Assembly: GCA_016256075.1 (NCBI GenBank)
Contig: SDVU01000851.1
Span: 1 to 10,093 of the forward strand
DNA length: 10,093 nt
Direction of reading: 5' to 3'
From: Dictyocoela muelleri
Taxonomy: Eukaryota; Microsporidia
The notes below the pieces were generated by a model, which worked only from the letters and a program-made list of their open reading frames with translations, did no database searches and was not told the origin of the DNA. This document shows positions 1 through 8,200 of this stretch, in pieces (the stretch's first letter is position 1; each line of letters starts with the position of its first letter). The position numbers and the translations under genes are program-made.

Positions 1-90
1 ATTAAGAAAATACTAAATAACATATGTTTACATTTGTGTCTTCTTTTATAGATAATTCTGTGACTTTTTAATTAAAAAAAATTAAAATGC

Positions 91-200
91 TAAACCTTTT
101 AATTTAAAATAAATAAATGCAAAACCTTTTAATTTAAAATAATTTAAATTTAAAACCTTTTAATTTAAAATAAATTTAGTTTAAAACCTTCTAATTAAAG
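91..200. repeat. 31-bp A/T-rich tandem repeat, about 3.5 units
   Basis: Units begin at 91, 121, 152 and 183 and share the core AAAACCTTTTAATTTAAAAT, giving a period of 30-31 bp; the last unit is partial. An inverted half unit (TTAATTAAAAGGTTTTA) lies at about 267-283, so the last unit and this piece could pair as a hairpin. No coding sense is visible. The rest of 1-332 is plain A/T-rich sequence in which I see nothing else. Confidence 0.75.
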
Positions 201-332
201 AGACAAATTTGAATAACAAAAAAACAAACCCTTCTTATTTTTAATTAAAATACGCAGAAATAATTGATTAATTAAAAGGTTTTAGAATTAAAGACTGCTT
301 AAAATTTTTCTAACAAAAATATATATTATATT

Positions 333-763
333 CTGACAATATACAATTGTGAACGCTGTTAATTATCTTCAACTTTGGTCTTTAGACCTTTAGTTCTTAA
401 TATTTAATATTTAAGTAACAACAAAGCTACCCAAAAGTCAATTTTTATTCGCAATTGCGTTTTATTAATAAACCACTAGGATATAGGTAATTAAATGCTT
501 TTTCATGAATTTTTTTAGTTTCACTATTTATTTAGATGAAATGCGTTTAGCTCTCCTTCACAAACATATAAGAGCCCCCTCTACTTCTTTATCATATTAG
601 ATCAAGTCTTAATCAGCCATACCACACATAAAACTGTATATTACTATTATAGTTCTCAAGTAATTACCACCTTAAAATCATTTCTGAATTATTAATTAAT
701 GTGATTCAAACCATGATACTTCTTTTACATTCACGAGTGTTAATCACTGATATATCCGGCTCT
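333..763 (-). mobile_element. tRNA-derived SINE, copy A (degenerate)
   Basis: This stretch aligns along its whole length with copy B (3508-3953). Shared blocks include the left-end CTGACAA, TTGGTCT followed by GACCTTT and AGTTCTT, AGCTACCCAAAAG, TTTTCATGAATTT, TCATATTAGA and AAGTCTTAATCAG. The tRNA-like head is at about 700-763, read on the minus strand. Both pol III boxes are eroded: the B box has become GGTTTGAATCAC and the A box has lost its GCTC. Many differences from copy B are C-to-T or G-to-A, including CG to CA or TG. That makes it an old, probably silent copy. No clear target duplication is seen; the flanks are A/T-only. Confidence 0.7.
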
Positions 764-925
764 GTTTTATAAAAAAAAAGCTTTTTATTATAATATAAGG
801 ATGGTTCACTTATATAACTCAGAAAATGTTGCTTAAAAGAAAAGATTTTAACAATTTCAATAAGAATCGTTTTCTGTTAAATTTTGTGCTTGTATAATGA
901 TATAATAATAATTTATATAATTAGG

Positions 926-1230
926 TTTTTGGTGTCTCAAAGTGCGAATAGAGTCCTCATTTGGGTGGCTTTGTTTTTTTTACCATCATTGTTTTTAATG
1001 TCAAGACGTAAAAAATGATTCTAAAAAATGAGCAAAATATCAAAAAAAGATACAATTACATACATTACGCTTACGGTGTGCGATGTTGTCCTTAGTTATT
1101 GTATAGCTTTTTGATGATTTTGCTTACTTTTTAGAATCATTTTTTACGTTCTGATATTTAAAACAAGGATGGTAAAATAAGAAACGAAGACACTCAAATG
1201 AGACCCTATTCACACTTTGAGAACCAAAAA
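926..1230. mobile_element. MITE with ~130-bp inverted arms, family M1, copy 1
   Basis: The left arm (926-1056) and right arm (1099-1230) are reverse complements with few mismatches. They run from TTTTTGGT and TCTCAAAGTG at the outer end, through the ACGTAAAAAATGATTCTAAAAA block, to TACAAT at the inner end, leaving a loop of about 40 bp. There is no ORF, so the element is non-autonomous and would form a long snap-back RNA if transcribed. The terminal stretch GGTTCTCAAAGTG resembles ends of several hAT families, but the outermost bases are not canonical and no clear target duplication is visible. Two further copies lie in this window (1944-2027 and 2309-2900). Confidence 0.8.
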
Positions 1231-1943
1231 GAGATTTAATGTTACTATTTCGTTAGGTACATTTTTCACCGTAGATAAAAAACAACTATCAAATAAAGAA
1301 ATAAAAAATGTAATATAATCTAACTTTCAATAAAAATTTGAAACTATTTATTCTAACTGAGTATATTTTTTCCGAGAAAAAAAAATATTAAATAAGGAAA
1401 TAAAAAAATTTTATTTAATATAGTGTCCAAGCAAAATTTAAAGATTATATTTTAAATAATCTACAGAAGGATATCTATTAAAAAGAATCCCTTTATAAGA
1501 TGAACACATGTAGTTGTGTCTTTGGATAAGACATAAATAGTTTTCTCTATGTAATTTTTTGTTCGTTTTTCAACTAATTTGAAATTGTTATTATTGAAAT
1601 ATTTTTGTGTTTAAAATGTATTGAGATAAATGTGGTAACCCCGGTGCGATTTTTTTATCGGAATATTACTTTGTGTTTATAGTTAACATTCCCGTTGTGT
1701 ACATTATTCACCTAAAATGAAAAGTGTATATACACTTGATTATAAACAAGGACTCTTTAAAGTTATAGAAATAACATTCATATATACTTTTAGATTTCCC
1801 CCAAATACCTGTAAAAATATTTTTGTCAGATTGAAATTCATTTTAGTTAATTAATTTATTATAAATTTTACGGTGAAAAATGTAACTTTTTTACCATGGG
1901 TTAAAAATGCAATTTTTTTACAGCGGGTAAATGCACCCAGCCA
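1231..1943. other. Gene-free A/T-rich spacer with small inverted repeats
   Basis: No ORF of note and no RNA gene is visible. It holds a perfect 16-bp inverted pair, TACATTTTTCACCGTA at 1258-1273 and its complement at 1869-1884, about 600 bp apart. A 10-bp A/T stem pairs 1386-1395 with 1411-1420. A perfect 16-bp palindrome AAGTGTATATACACTT lies at 1722-1737. The first 26 bp (1231-1256) also recur beside the MITE fragment at 2002-2027. It may be the remains of older elements, but I cannot assign them. Confidence 0.5.
1870..1938. repeat. Short degenerate tandem repeat, three units of 19-27 bp
   Basis: Three successive units begin ACGGTGAAAAATGTAA (1870), ACCATGGGTTAAAAATGCAA (1893) and ACAGCGGGTAAATGCA (1920), each a G-rich start followed by AAATG(T/C)A and, in the first two, a T-run. 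A related stretch, GTGCGATTTTTTTATCGG, lies near 1646. The function is unknown. Confidence 0.45.
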
Positions 1944-2027
1944 AAATAAAAAAAACAAAGACACTAAAATGGGGACCTTATTCCTTCTTTGAAAACAAAA
2001 AGACATTTAATGTTCCTATTTGGGTAG
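1944..2027. mobile_element. Fragment of the M1 MITE family (right arm only)
   Basis: This stretch matches the right arm of copy 1 from about 1174 onward: AAATAA, then AAAGACACT, AAATG, GACC and TTATTC, then CTTTGA, AACAAAAAGA. The match continues past the apparent arm end through ATTTAATGTT and CTATTT to about 2027. The left arm and loop are missing, so it is truncated. The next ~280 bp (2028-2308) is A/T-rich sequence without a gene; it contains only the short direct repeat GCGATCAT at about 2068 and 2104. Confidence 0.7.
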
Positions 2028-2308
2028 TATTTGTTATAAAAACATTGTTCTATTGATAATAATGTATGCGATCATAAAAATGTAAATCACTCTGAAAATA
2101 TTGGCGATCATTTACTTGTGTTACCTCCACAGTATAAAACTAATTAGCCGTCGAATATTTTAAATACACTTAAAAAGCCAGATGTGAAAAAAAATATACT
2201 TAGTAAAGTTTATGACAATAAAAAATTTAGGTGATAAATTATATTATCAAATTCTTAAATATACATTTTATTAAAATTAATTCGCTTTTTTAATTTGGCT
2301 TTTTTTTC

Positions 2309-2900
2309 TAAATTTAAACATATTAGATTCAGTATCTTCATTTTTATTTGCCACTCGTGTTTTAAAATTGGAACGTAAAAATATTGTTTCTCCAACGGGT
2401 TATGCCACTGTAAAGAAATGAGGAAAGATAATGAAAGTTGTAAGAAATAAGTGGCAAATTTTTTTATAAACGTTTTTATGTTTAATTTTTCTTATAGACC
2501 TATAAATTCTATTTTTAGTATTTTTTGCAATGCAAAAAAAATTATTTTAAGGATAAATATCTATTTAAAGACAAAATAAACAAGAAACGTTCATTAACAG
2601 AAAATTTTACGCTTGTTTCACATAACTTTCATTATCTCTCCTCATTTCTTTACGATGGCATAACATGTTGGAGAAACAAAATATTCTTAAAAAAAAAGTA
2701 AAATCATCTAAAAAACATACAATTACTACCAACAACATAAATATTTTTTTGTCTGTGATGTTTTTGTTAGTAATTGTATCCTTTTTTATGATTTAGCCTG
2801 CTTTTTAAAAATATTTTTTTCTGTTCCGACAGTTAAAACATGTGTGTGTCAATATAAATAAAGACCCTCAAAGGAAACCCAATTCGCACTTTGAATTTAA
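2309..2900. mobile_element. M1 MITE, copy 2, split by a later insertion
   Basis: With the insertion at 2386-2677 and one 8-bp duplicate set aside, the remaining two parts align with copy 1. The outer left arm is eroded (about 2309-2340). GCCACTCGTGTTTTAAAATT and ACGTAAAAATATT follow up to 2385. The sequence resumes at 2686 with CTTAAAAAAAAAGTAAAATC, the inner TACAATTAC, the loop, GTAATTGTAT and the full right arm ending at CGCACTTTGAATTTAAA. The arms are more diverged than in copy 1, so this copy looks older. The 292-bp insertion is annotated separately. Confidence 0.75.
2386..2677. mobile_element. 292-bp foldback element nested in M1 copy 2, with 8-bp target duplication
   Basis: The ends are GTTTCTCCAAC (2386-2396) and its exact complement GTTGGAGAAAC (2667-2677). 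Perfect 8-bp duplicates AAAATATT flank them at 2378-2385 and 2678-2685. The arms stay complementary for at least 55 bp with about six mismatches, then more loosely to the centre. There TTTTTTGCA and TGCAAAAAA (about 2521-2539) form a tight hairpin at the midpoint, so nearly the whole element is one palindrome. There is no ORF. An 8-bp duplication is usual for hAT, P and Merlin transposons, but these ends do not match a terminus I can name, so the superfamily is left open. Confidence 0.8.
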
Positions 2901-2931
2901 AATAATATTAATTATATTTTTTTATATATTT

Positions 2932-3298
2932 TGACAATAACCATAATTACCAAGCAGATGAGTTTCATTTAAACGGTCTTTAGACTGTTTCTTATTAGTT
3001 TAGAAATATCACGATGGCCAGAAGACTGGTTATACAAGCTATTTTTTTATATTAATAATTTTCAGATATGCTGAAAAATATATATTTCATGTATTTATGT
3101 GAGACACCGTTCTGTTATTTTGATTAAACATGCTTCTTTACAGATTTTAGTACATGGTGTGCTTTATAGTCATATTGGATAATCTCGACTACTATATACC
3201 GTAGTATTATTCCAATTATCACTATTTTTTTATTTATTGCGAGGATATTTGGGTTATCTTAATTCATGAAAATGACTTGCTAAAAATAATTATCTGGA
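2932..3298 (-). mobile_element. tRNA-derived SINE, copy D (very degenerate)
   Basis: Alignment to copies A and B is patchy but colinear. It includes TGACAA at the left end, GGTCTTTAGAC with TTTCTT, then CCAGAAGACTGGTTATAC (copy B: CCCAAAAGCCCAGTTGTATAC). TTTCATGTATTTAT and GTCATATTGGATAATC follow. A ghost of the tRNA-like head ends at TTATCTGGATAT (copy B: GAGCTATCTGGCC). The pol III boxes are no longer recognisable alone. The order and spacing of the matches make chance unlikely, but this is the weakest of the four copies. Confidence 0.5.
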
Positions 3299-3386
3299 TA
3301 TATAAATGCTGATATATCTATAATTCGATTCATGTCAGTCTCGGAGGCTTTCAATTTTCAGGACGGCTTTGAAAAATGGCGATTCA

Positions 3387-3430
3387 TAAAAACGACAAAG
3401 TCGGGTTTTCAGATTTTTTAGTCGTTTTTA
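3387..3430. other. Hairpin with 10-bp perfect stem
   Basis: TAAAAACGAC (3387-3396) pairs exactly with GTCGTTTTTA (3421-3430) around a 24-nt loop. It lies in a locally GC-richer patch (about 3334-3432) between SINE copies D and B that I cannot assign to any family. Confidence 0.5.
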
Positions 3431-3507
3431 CGGAATAAATGACAATCCTTTAAAATAATTAAAAATTAATTTTAAAATTAAAATTACAAATATTATTATA
3501 TATATTA

Positions 3508-3953
3508 CATGCTGACAACATCCATAGCTGCCAACCCGGAGAGTTATCTCCTACCTTGGTCTGTGACCTTTGGTTCTTGGTGTTCTAGTAATACGTCACT
3601 TTCTAAGCTACCCAAAAGCCCAGTTGTATACGCGATTTTCGTTTTATCAATGACTCAGCAGTATACAGGTAATTAGTGACTTTTCATGAATTTATATTTT
3701 TCACTACTTTTTACCGAGATGTGTCACTGCACTCATCCCCACACCTAGGAGAGTCCCTTCTGTTTCATTGTCATATTAGACTAAGTCTTAATCAGTTATG
3801 CCACACTAGAACAGTTGTATATTATACCATAATTATATAGTTATGACCGCTTATTCTTATCCCCCATTATTTATTAAAGCTGGCGTCAGCGGGATTCGAA
3901 CCACGATACTTAAATTTTACATTCAAGAGTGTTAACCACTGAGCTATCTGGCC
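3508..3953 (-). mobile_element. tRNA-derived SINE, copy B (best preserved head)
   Basis: Read on the minus strand, the element starts at 3953 with a ~73-nt tRNA-like head. It has GGGCCAG as 5' acceptor strand, a clear A box (TAGCTCAGTGG), an anticodon-like loop with TGTAAAA, and a clear B box (GGTTCGAATCC). It is not a working tRNA: the acceptor stem has two mismatches (against CTGACGC), the D stem is broken, the T stem has lost a base and the anticodon loop is over-long. A body of about 370 bp shared with copies A, C and D follows, ending at GTCAGCATG (3508-3516 on the plus strand). No poly-A tail or certain target duplication is seen; the left flank is A/T-only. It is inverted relative to copy C. 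Confidence 0.8.
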
Positions 3954-4017
3954 CTATGGATTTTTAATAAAACTTTTAATAATTGTTGAAATAAAAATAT
4001 TTTTGGTAAAGGTTAAA

Positions 4018-4595
4018 TATACGGTTGGAAGGAAAAATTTACGGTCGGAGAGAAATTTCGGTCGTAATGGAAAATTTGGTACGATTTAATGGTGAAAGGG
4101 GGATAATTTTATAAGATAGAGGTATTTTTTTTTGCCACTATAATATGAATTTTGCTGTAGATAACATTGAAAGTTTAATATTGACAAAAATATTAATTTA
4201 AAAGTGAAGGATGAATAGTAAGGTGAGGAAATTAAAAGGAAGGGGGGAATTAAAAAGTGGGGAAATTAATCGTTATTTTTTTAGGGATCTTATTAAAAAA
4301 AACCTAAAAAGAACCTTATAAAAAGCCCCCTCTAAAGACACCTTATAAAAAACACATATTTTATAAGATTTATTTTTGACCTGCTATATGAATTTCACAA
4401 TTTAAAAAATATATTAAAATTTAAAATTTTATCGCCTTATAATTTTCCTTACGACCTTATAATTTTCCCCTCCGACCTTATAATTTCCTCTCATATCTTA
4501 TAATTAACTTTTGATGATTTTTACCTCCGACCGTATATTTTTACCTCCGACTGGATAATTTTACCTCCGGCCGTATTTCAATCTTTCGCCATATT
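4018..4595. repeat. Inverted array of ~21-bp minisatellite units (foldback-like)
   Basis: The right arm (about 4305-4595) holds direct units close to CGACCTTATAATTTTCCCCTC. Examples start near 4432, 4452 and 4473, with a variant, CGACCGTATATTTTTACCTC, near 4528-4590. The left arm (about 4018-4272) holds the same units reversed, such as TACGGTCGGAGAG, TCGGTCGTAATGG and GGGGGATAATTTTATAAG. The arms meet at a ~30-bp centre containing TTTAGG and CCTAAA, which can pair. Tandem short units inside inverted arms are the architecture of foldback transposons; whether this is one is inference. No ORF is present. Confidence 0.65.
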
Positions 4596-4751
4596 TTTTA
4601 TTAAAATGATCATGTTTCGGTATTTTTAACAAACCTTATTTTATATCTTAATTTTAATAAATACCAAAAAGGCTAATTATTTCAATTTGAAAATAATTTA
4701 TTCCGACTATCACCAAAATTTATCAATTTCTGTAAAAATGACAGTTATAAT

Positions 4752-5185
4752 GAGGCCAGATAGCTCATTGGTTATCTCTCTTGAATGTAAATTGAAGTAT
4801 CGTGGTTCGAATCCCGCTAACGTCGCCCTTTAATAAATAATGATGGAATGACATTAACCGGTCATAACTATATAATTATAGTATAATATACAGCTGTTCC
4901 AGTGAGTATAGCTGATTAAGATTTAGTCTAATATGACAATGAATGAAGCAGAAGAGTCTCTCTTAGGTTTAGGGATGAGTGCGGCGACGTATCTCGGCAA
5001 AAAGGAGTGAAAAATAAAAATTTATGAAAAACCATTAATTACCTGTATCCTGCCGATCATTGATCAAATGAAAATCGGATTTAAATAATCATTGAGCCGT
5101 CCAGATTAATTTTACATTAAGAACCGTATAAGACAATGGTTGGAGACAAATCACCGGATTGGCAATTATGGATATCGTCAGCATG
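4752..5185 (+). mobile_element. tRNA-derived SINE, copy C, immediately upstream of RAD50
   Basis: The tRNA-like head is at 4752-4828, with an A box (TAGCTCATTGG), the loop TGTAAA and an intact B box (GGTTCGAATCC). The body follows with the complement of every block seen in copy B, ending at GTCAGCATG (5177-5185). It shares copy B's shortened T stem, GTATCGTGG before TTCGAAT, so both descend from one already altered master. Its D stem and acceptor stem are imperfect, so it is not called as a tRNA gene. Its orientation is the same as RAD50, and only 107 bp separate its end from the ATG. Confidence 0.8.
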
Positions 5186-5240
5186 AAATTTAATTAAATC
5201 AAAAATGATTTTCATAAAACTTATGCAGAATCATTAAAAA

Positions 5241-5292
5241 TATAAAAAAAATTCTCGCATGATTTATTTTATTTATTGTTACGATCACCCAC
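5241..5292 (+). promoter_or_regulatory. Putative RAD50 promoter: TATA-like run and C-rich motif at the ATG
   Basis: A TATAAAAAAA run lies at 5241-5250, about 43-52 bp before the ATG. CACCCAC (5286-5292) directly abuts it. In microsporidia a CCC- or GGG-type motif a few bases before the start codon, with very short 5' leaders and TATA-like boxes upstream, is an established pattern. That fits here, but a three-base motif is weak evidence alone. Confidence 0.35.
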
Positions 5293-8200
5293 ATGACCTA
5301 TCTTGATAAATTAAAAATCAGCGGAATACGATCATATAACCCGAATCAAAGTTCAACAATACAATTCTACTCACCACTAACTTTAATAGTCGGGCCAAAT
5401 GGGAGTGGAAAGACTACATTAATTGAAAGTTTGAAATATGCGTGCACAGGTGACCTACCACCTAATAGCAAAGGAGGTGCATTCATTTATGATCCCAAAA
5501 TTGCAAGAGACGTGGATGTTAAAGCACAAGTTAAACTAAAATTTAGAGTTAAGAAATCAGGACTTGAAGTTCCAATGATTATCACGAGAAGCCTTCAATT
5601 AACTCAAAGAAAAACAAAAGTGGAGCAAAAAACTTTAGAGACGCTTTTAAGTGTCAAAAAAGATAATGATTTTGTGTGTATAAGTGGAAAATGTGCAGAT
5701 ATTGACAAAGAAATGATTTATTGTTTGGGAACAAGCAAAGCAATTCTTGATAATGTAATTTTTTGTCATCAAGAAGAGAGTGTATGGATATTGAGCGAAC
5801 CTACAAATGTTAAGAAAAAATTGGATGACATATTTGCAGCATCGCTTTATAGTAAAGCACTCGACGTCCTTAAAACTTTTAAAAGAGAGACAAATTCTAA
5901 TTTAAAACTTATTGAACAAGAATTAAATTTTGTTATTCAAGAAAAGGAAAGGATGAAAAAATACGACAAAACTGTTAAGGAATTAAAAAATTCGATTATA
6001 ACAACTCAAAATAAAATAAATTTGATAAACGAGAAAAGCCAATCACTTCAGCAGCAGTATGAAAATTTTTCAACTCAACTGAAGAAAAAGAAAGAATTTA
6101 CTAATTCAAAGAACGAAATATATTTAGAAATCAGAACCTTCAAAGATTTAAAACCTGTTCTCAAGCCTGAAAATTTAGAAATTCCAGATATAAATTCTAT
6201 TGAAAATGAAATTGAGGATTTAAAAACTAAAATTGAAATTCTTGAAGAAAATAAATCAAAATTAAAGAATGATTTAGAAATTTTACAAAAAAATGAAGAA
6301 GAAAATAAAAATTTAAAGATTTATGAAAAAGAAATATCTGATCTCGAAATGAAGCAAAAAAATCTAATTACGAAATTTGAATCAATTTTTGATTTATCTA
6401 AATTGAATTTATGCGAACCAAAAAATATTATGCATAAATTTCAAGAAATCATAAAAGAGAACGAAGAAAATTTGCAGATTCTTAAAAATGATCTTAAAAG
6501 ATTAAAAATTGAATTGAATAGAGTTGAAGATTATACAAAAAGAAGAAAAATACAAGAAGAAGTCAACAAAAGCACAATTGATAATATATCAACTGTAAGA
6601 AATAAATTAAATTTCTCGATTGATGGTGAAAAAGAAAATATTATTGTTGAAGAACTTAAAACCGATTCTGATACTTTCTTAACTTTCTCAATTGATGAAT
6701 TAAAAAATCATTTAAAAAACATCCAAATAAAATATGAAGCTTCATTACAAATTTATGCAAAATTAGAAAATGAATTAAAATCTGGATATTTAAAATTTGA
6801 AAGTTCAAAGGCTAAATTGGACAAATTGAATATCTTTAAACATAAATATTCTGATTTTATGCATCAAGACATTAATAAAATTATTTTAAGCATAAAAACA
6901 GAATTAAGAGAAATGGAAAGACGAAAGGGGCGCGATGAATTTTTGAACAAAAAATTTGCTGCTCTGAAAGAAAAGGTTTATGAAAAAGTGAAACAACTAA
7001 TTGGAATTGATTTTAAATTAAATTCCATCGAAGATACAAAAGGAGACAATGAAGAATCGAATTACGAGAATACTCTCCTTAATGATGAATCTTTAATGTT
7101 TTTAAAAAATAATAATCCTAATTCAATTCTTAAACTAATTCTAACAACGCCATTACAGGATACATCCGGTTTAAAATCATTGTTAAATCAAAACAGAGTT
7201 CAAATTGCATCAAGTTCAGGTGCTAAACTGATTTACAAAAATTTAAAGAAAAAAGGAATTGATAAATGTGAATGTATTTTATGTAACCGCAAGCTCAATG
7301 AAAAAGAAAAATTCGAATACGGGCGGAAATTGGACAAAATAATTGAAATGATTCCTGAAAATGCTCGAAATTGTGAAAAAAAGATTCTTGAAATTGAAAA
7401 TGAAATTGAAAAAATCGAAAAAATAAATCAATTGAAAAGAAATAAAAAGCAAATAATTTCCGAATTAAATTTTCTTTTTCATGATTATGATGATATTTTG
7501 ACTGAACTTGATACGTATGGATATGAAATAAAAAATTTAATTCAAAATGAAAAAAATTTAATTCAAAATGAAAAAAAGATTATTCGAAATGATAAAAATC
7601 AAAATTCTAATTTAAAAAATGATATTAAGAATGATATAAAAAATCACGATGAAGTCAACACTAGAAATGATAATGAAAATTTAAACATAGGCGGAATAAA
7701 AGGTTTTATTTCAAAATTGATTAAAAATGAATTTTCAAAATTTGAATTCAAAAATGAATCAGAAACAATAAAAACAGCTCTTTCGATTTTCAAAGTATTA
7801 AACTCCCGATTTGAAATGAGTGATTTTTCTAAAGAAATTCTAAAAAAGCAACAACTTATAAATGACTTAACCGAATATTTAGAAATCAAGGATACACAGT
7901 TGATTGATATTTCTCAAATTGAGCGATCTAGAGATGATTCAAAATTACGAGAAGTTAAGTTAAAAAAATTAATTGAACTCCTTGAAAAAATAATTTCGGA
8001 AAAGGAGAAAATAAATCTTCAGATTAAGAAAAAAGAACAGCTTGAAAATGAAAATTTGAAATTGAGAGAAGAAATAAAATCAATTGAAGAAAGAAATCAC
8101 AAAATAATTTCTGAAAAGGAAGAAATAGAAATTAAAATTGATAAATTAGAAAATTCAATTTCAAAAAAGAAAATGGAATTTGACATTCATTTTTCTAATT

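Larger units (their letters stand above)
3508..5185. repeat. ~1.7 kb inverted composite: two head-to-head SINEs around an inverted minisatellite
   Basis: The outer arms are SINE copies B (minus) and C (plus), heads facing inward. The interior is the inverted 21-bp array. Some similarity continues between head and array on both sides: TTGAAATAA, TTTTTGGTA and TTAAA near 3981-4017, and the complement of the same series near 4650-4690. This suggests an old inverted duplication or a foldback-type element rather than two chance insertions, although solo copies A and D show that the SINE also occurs without the array. Confidence 0.55.

Noticed and set aside
91-200. CRISPR-like array
   Set aside because: The units are contiguous and entirely repeat, with no distinct spacers, and the context is eukaryotic.
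1386-1420. 10-bp A/T inverted repeat as a regulatory hairpin
   Set aside because: It is made only of A and T in very A/T-rich sequence with no nearby gene, so it is expected by chance.
3883-3953. Functional tRNA gene on the minus strand
   Set aside because: Both pol III boxes are present, but the acceptor stem, D stem and T stem are broken and the anticodon loop is too long; the sequence also continues into a repeated body, as in a SINE.
4752-4828. Functional tRNA gene on the plus strand
   Set aside because: It has the same T-stem defect as copy B and an imperfect cloverleaf, and is part of the same repeat family.
333-5185. Target-site duplications around the SINE copies
   Set aside because: The flanks are A/T-only, so any short match could be chance; none was long or GC-containing enough to trust.
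7644-7889. 81-codon open frame on the minus strand inside RAD50
   Set aside because: It is antisense to the conserved gene's low-complexity Lys/Asn-rich coil, matches no family I know, and is a by-product of codon bias.
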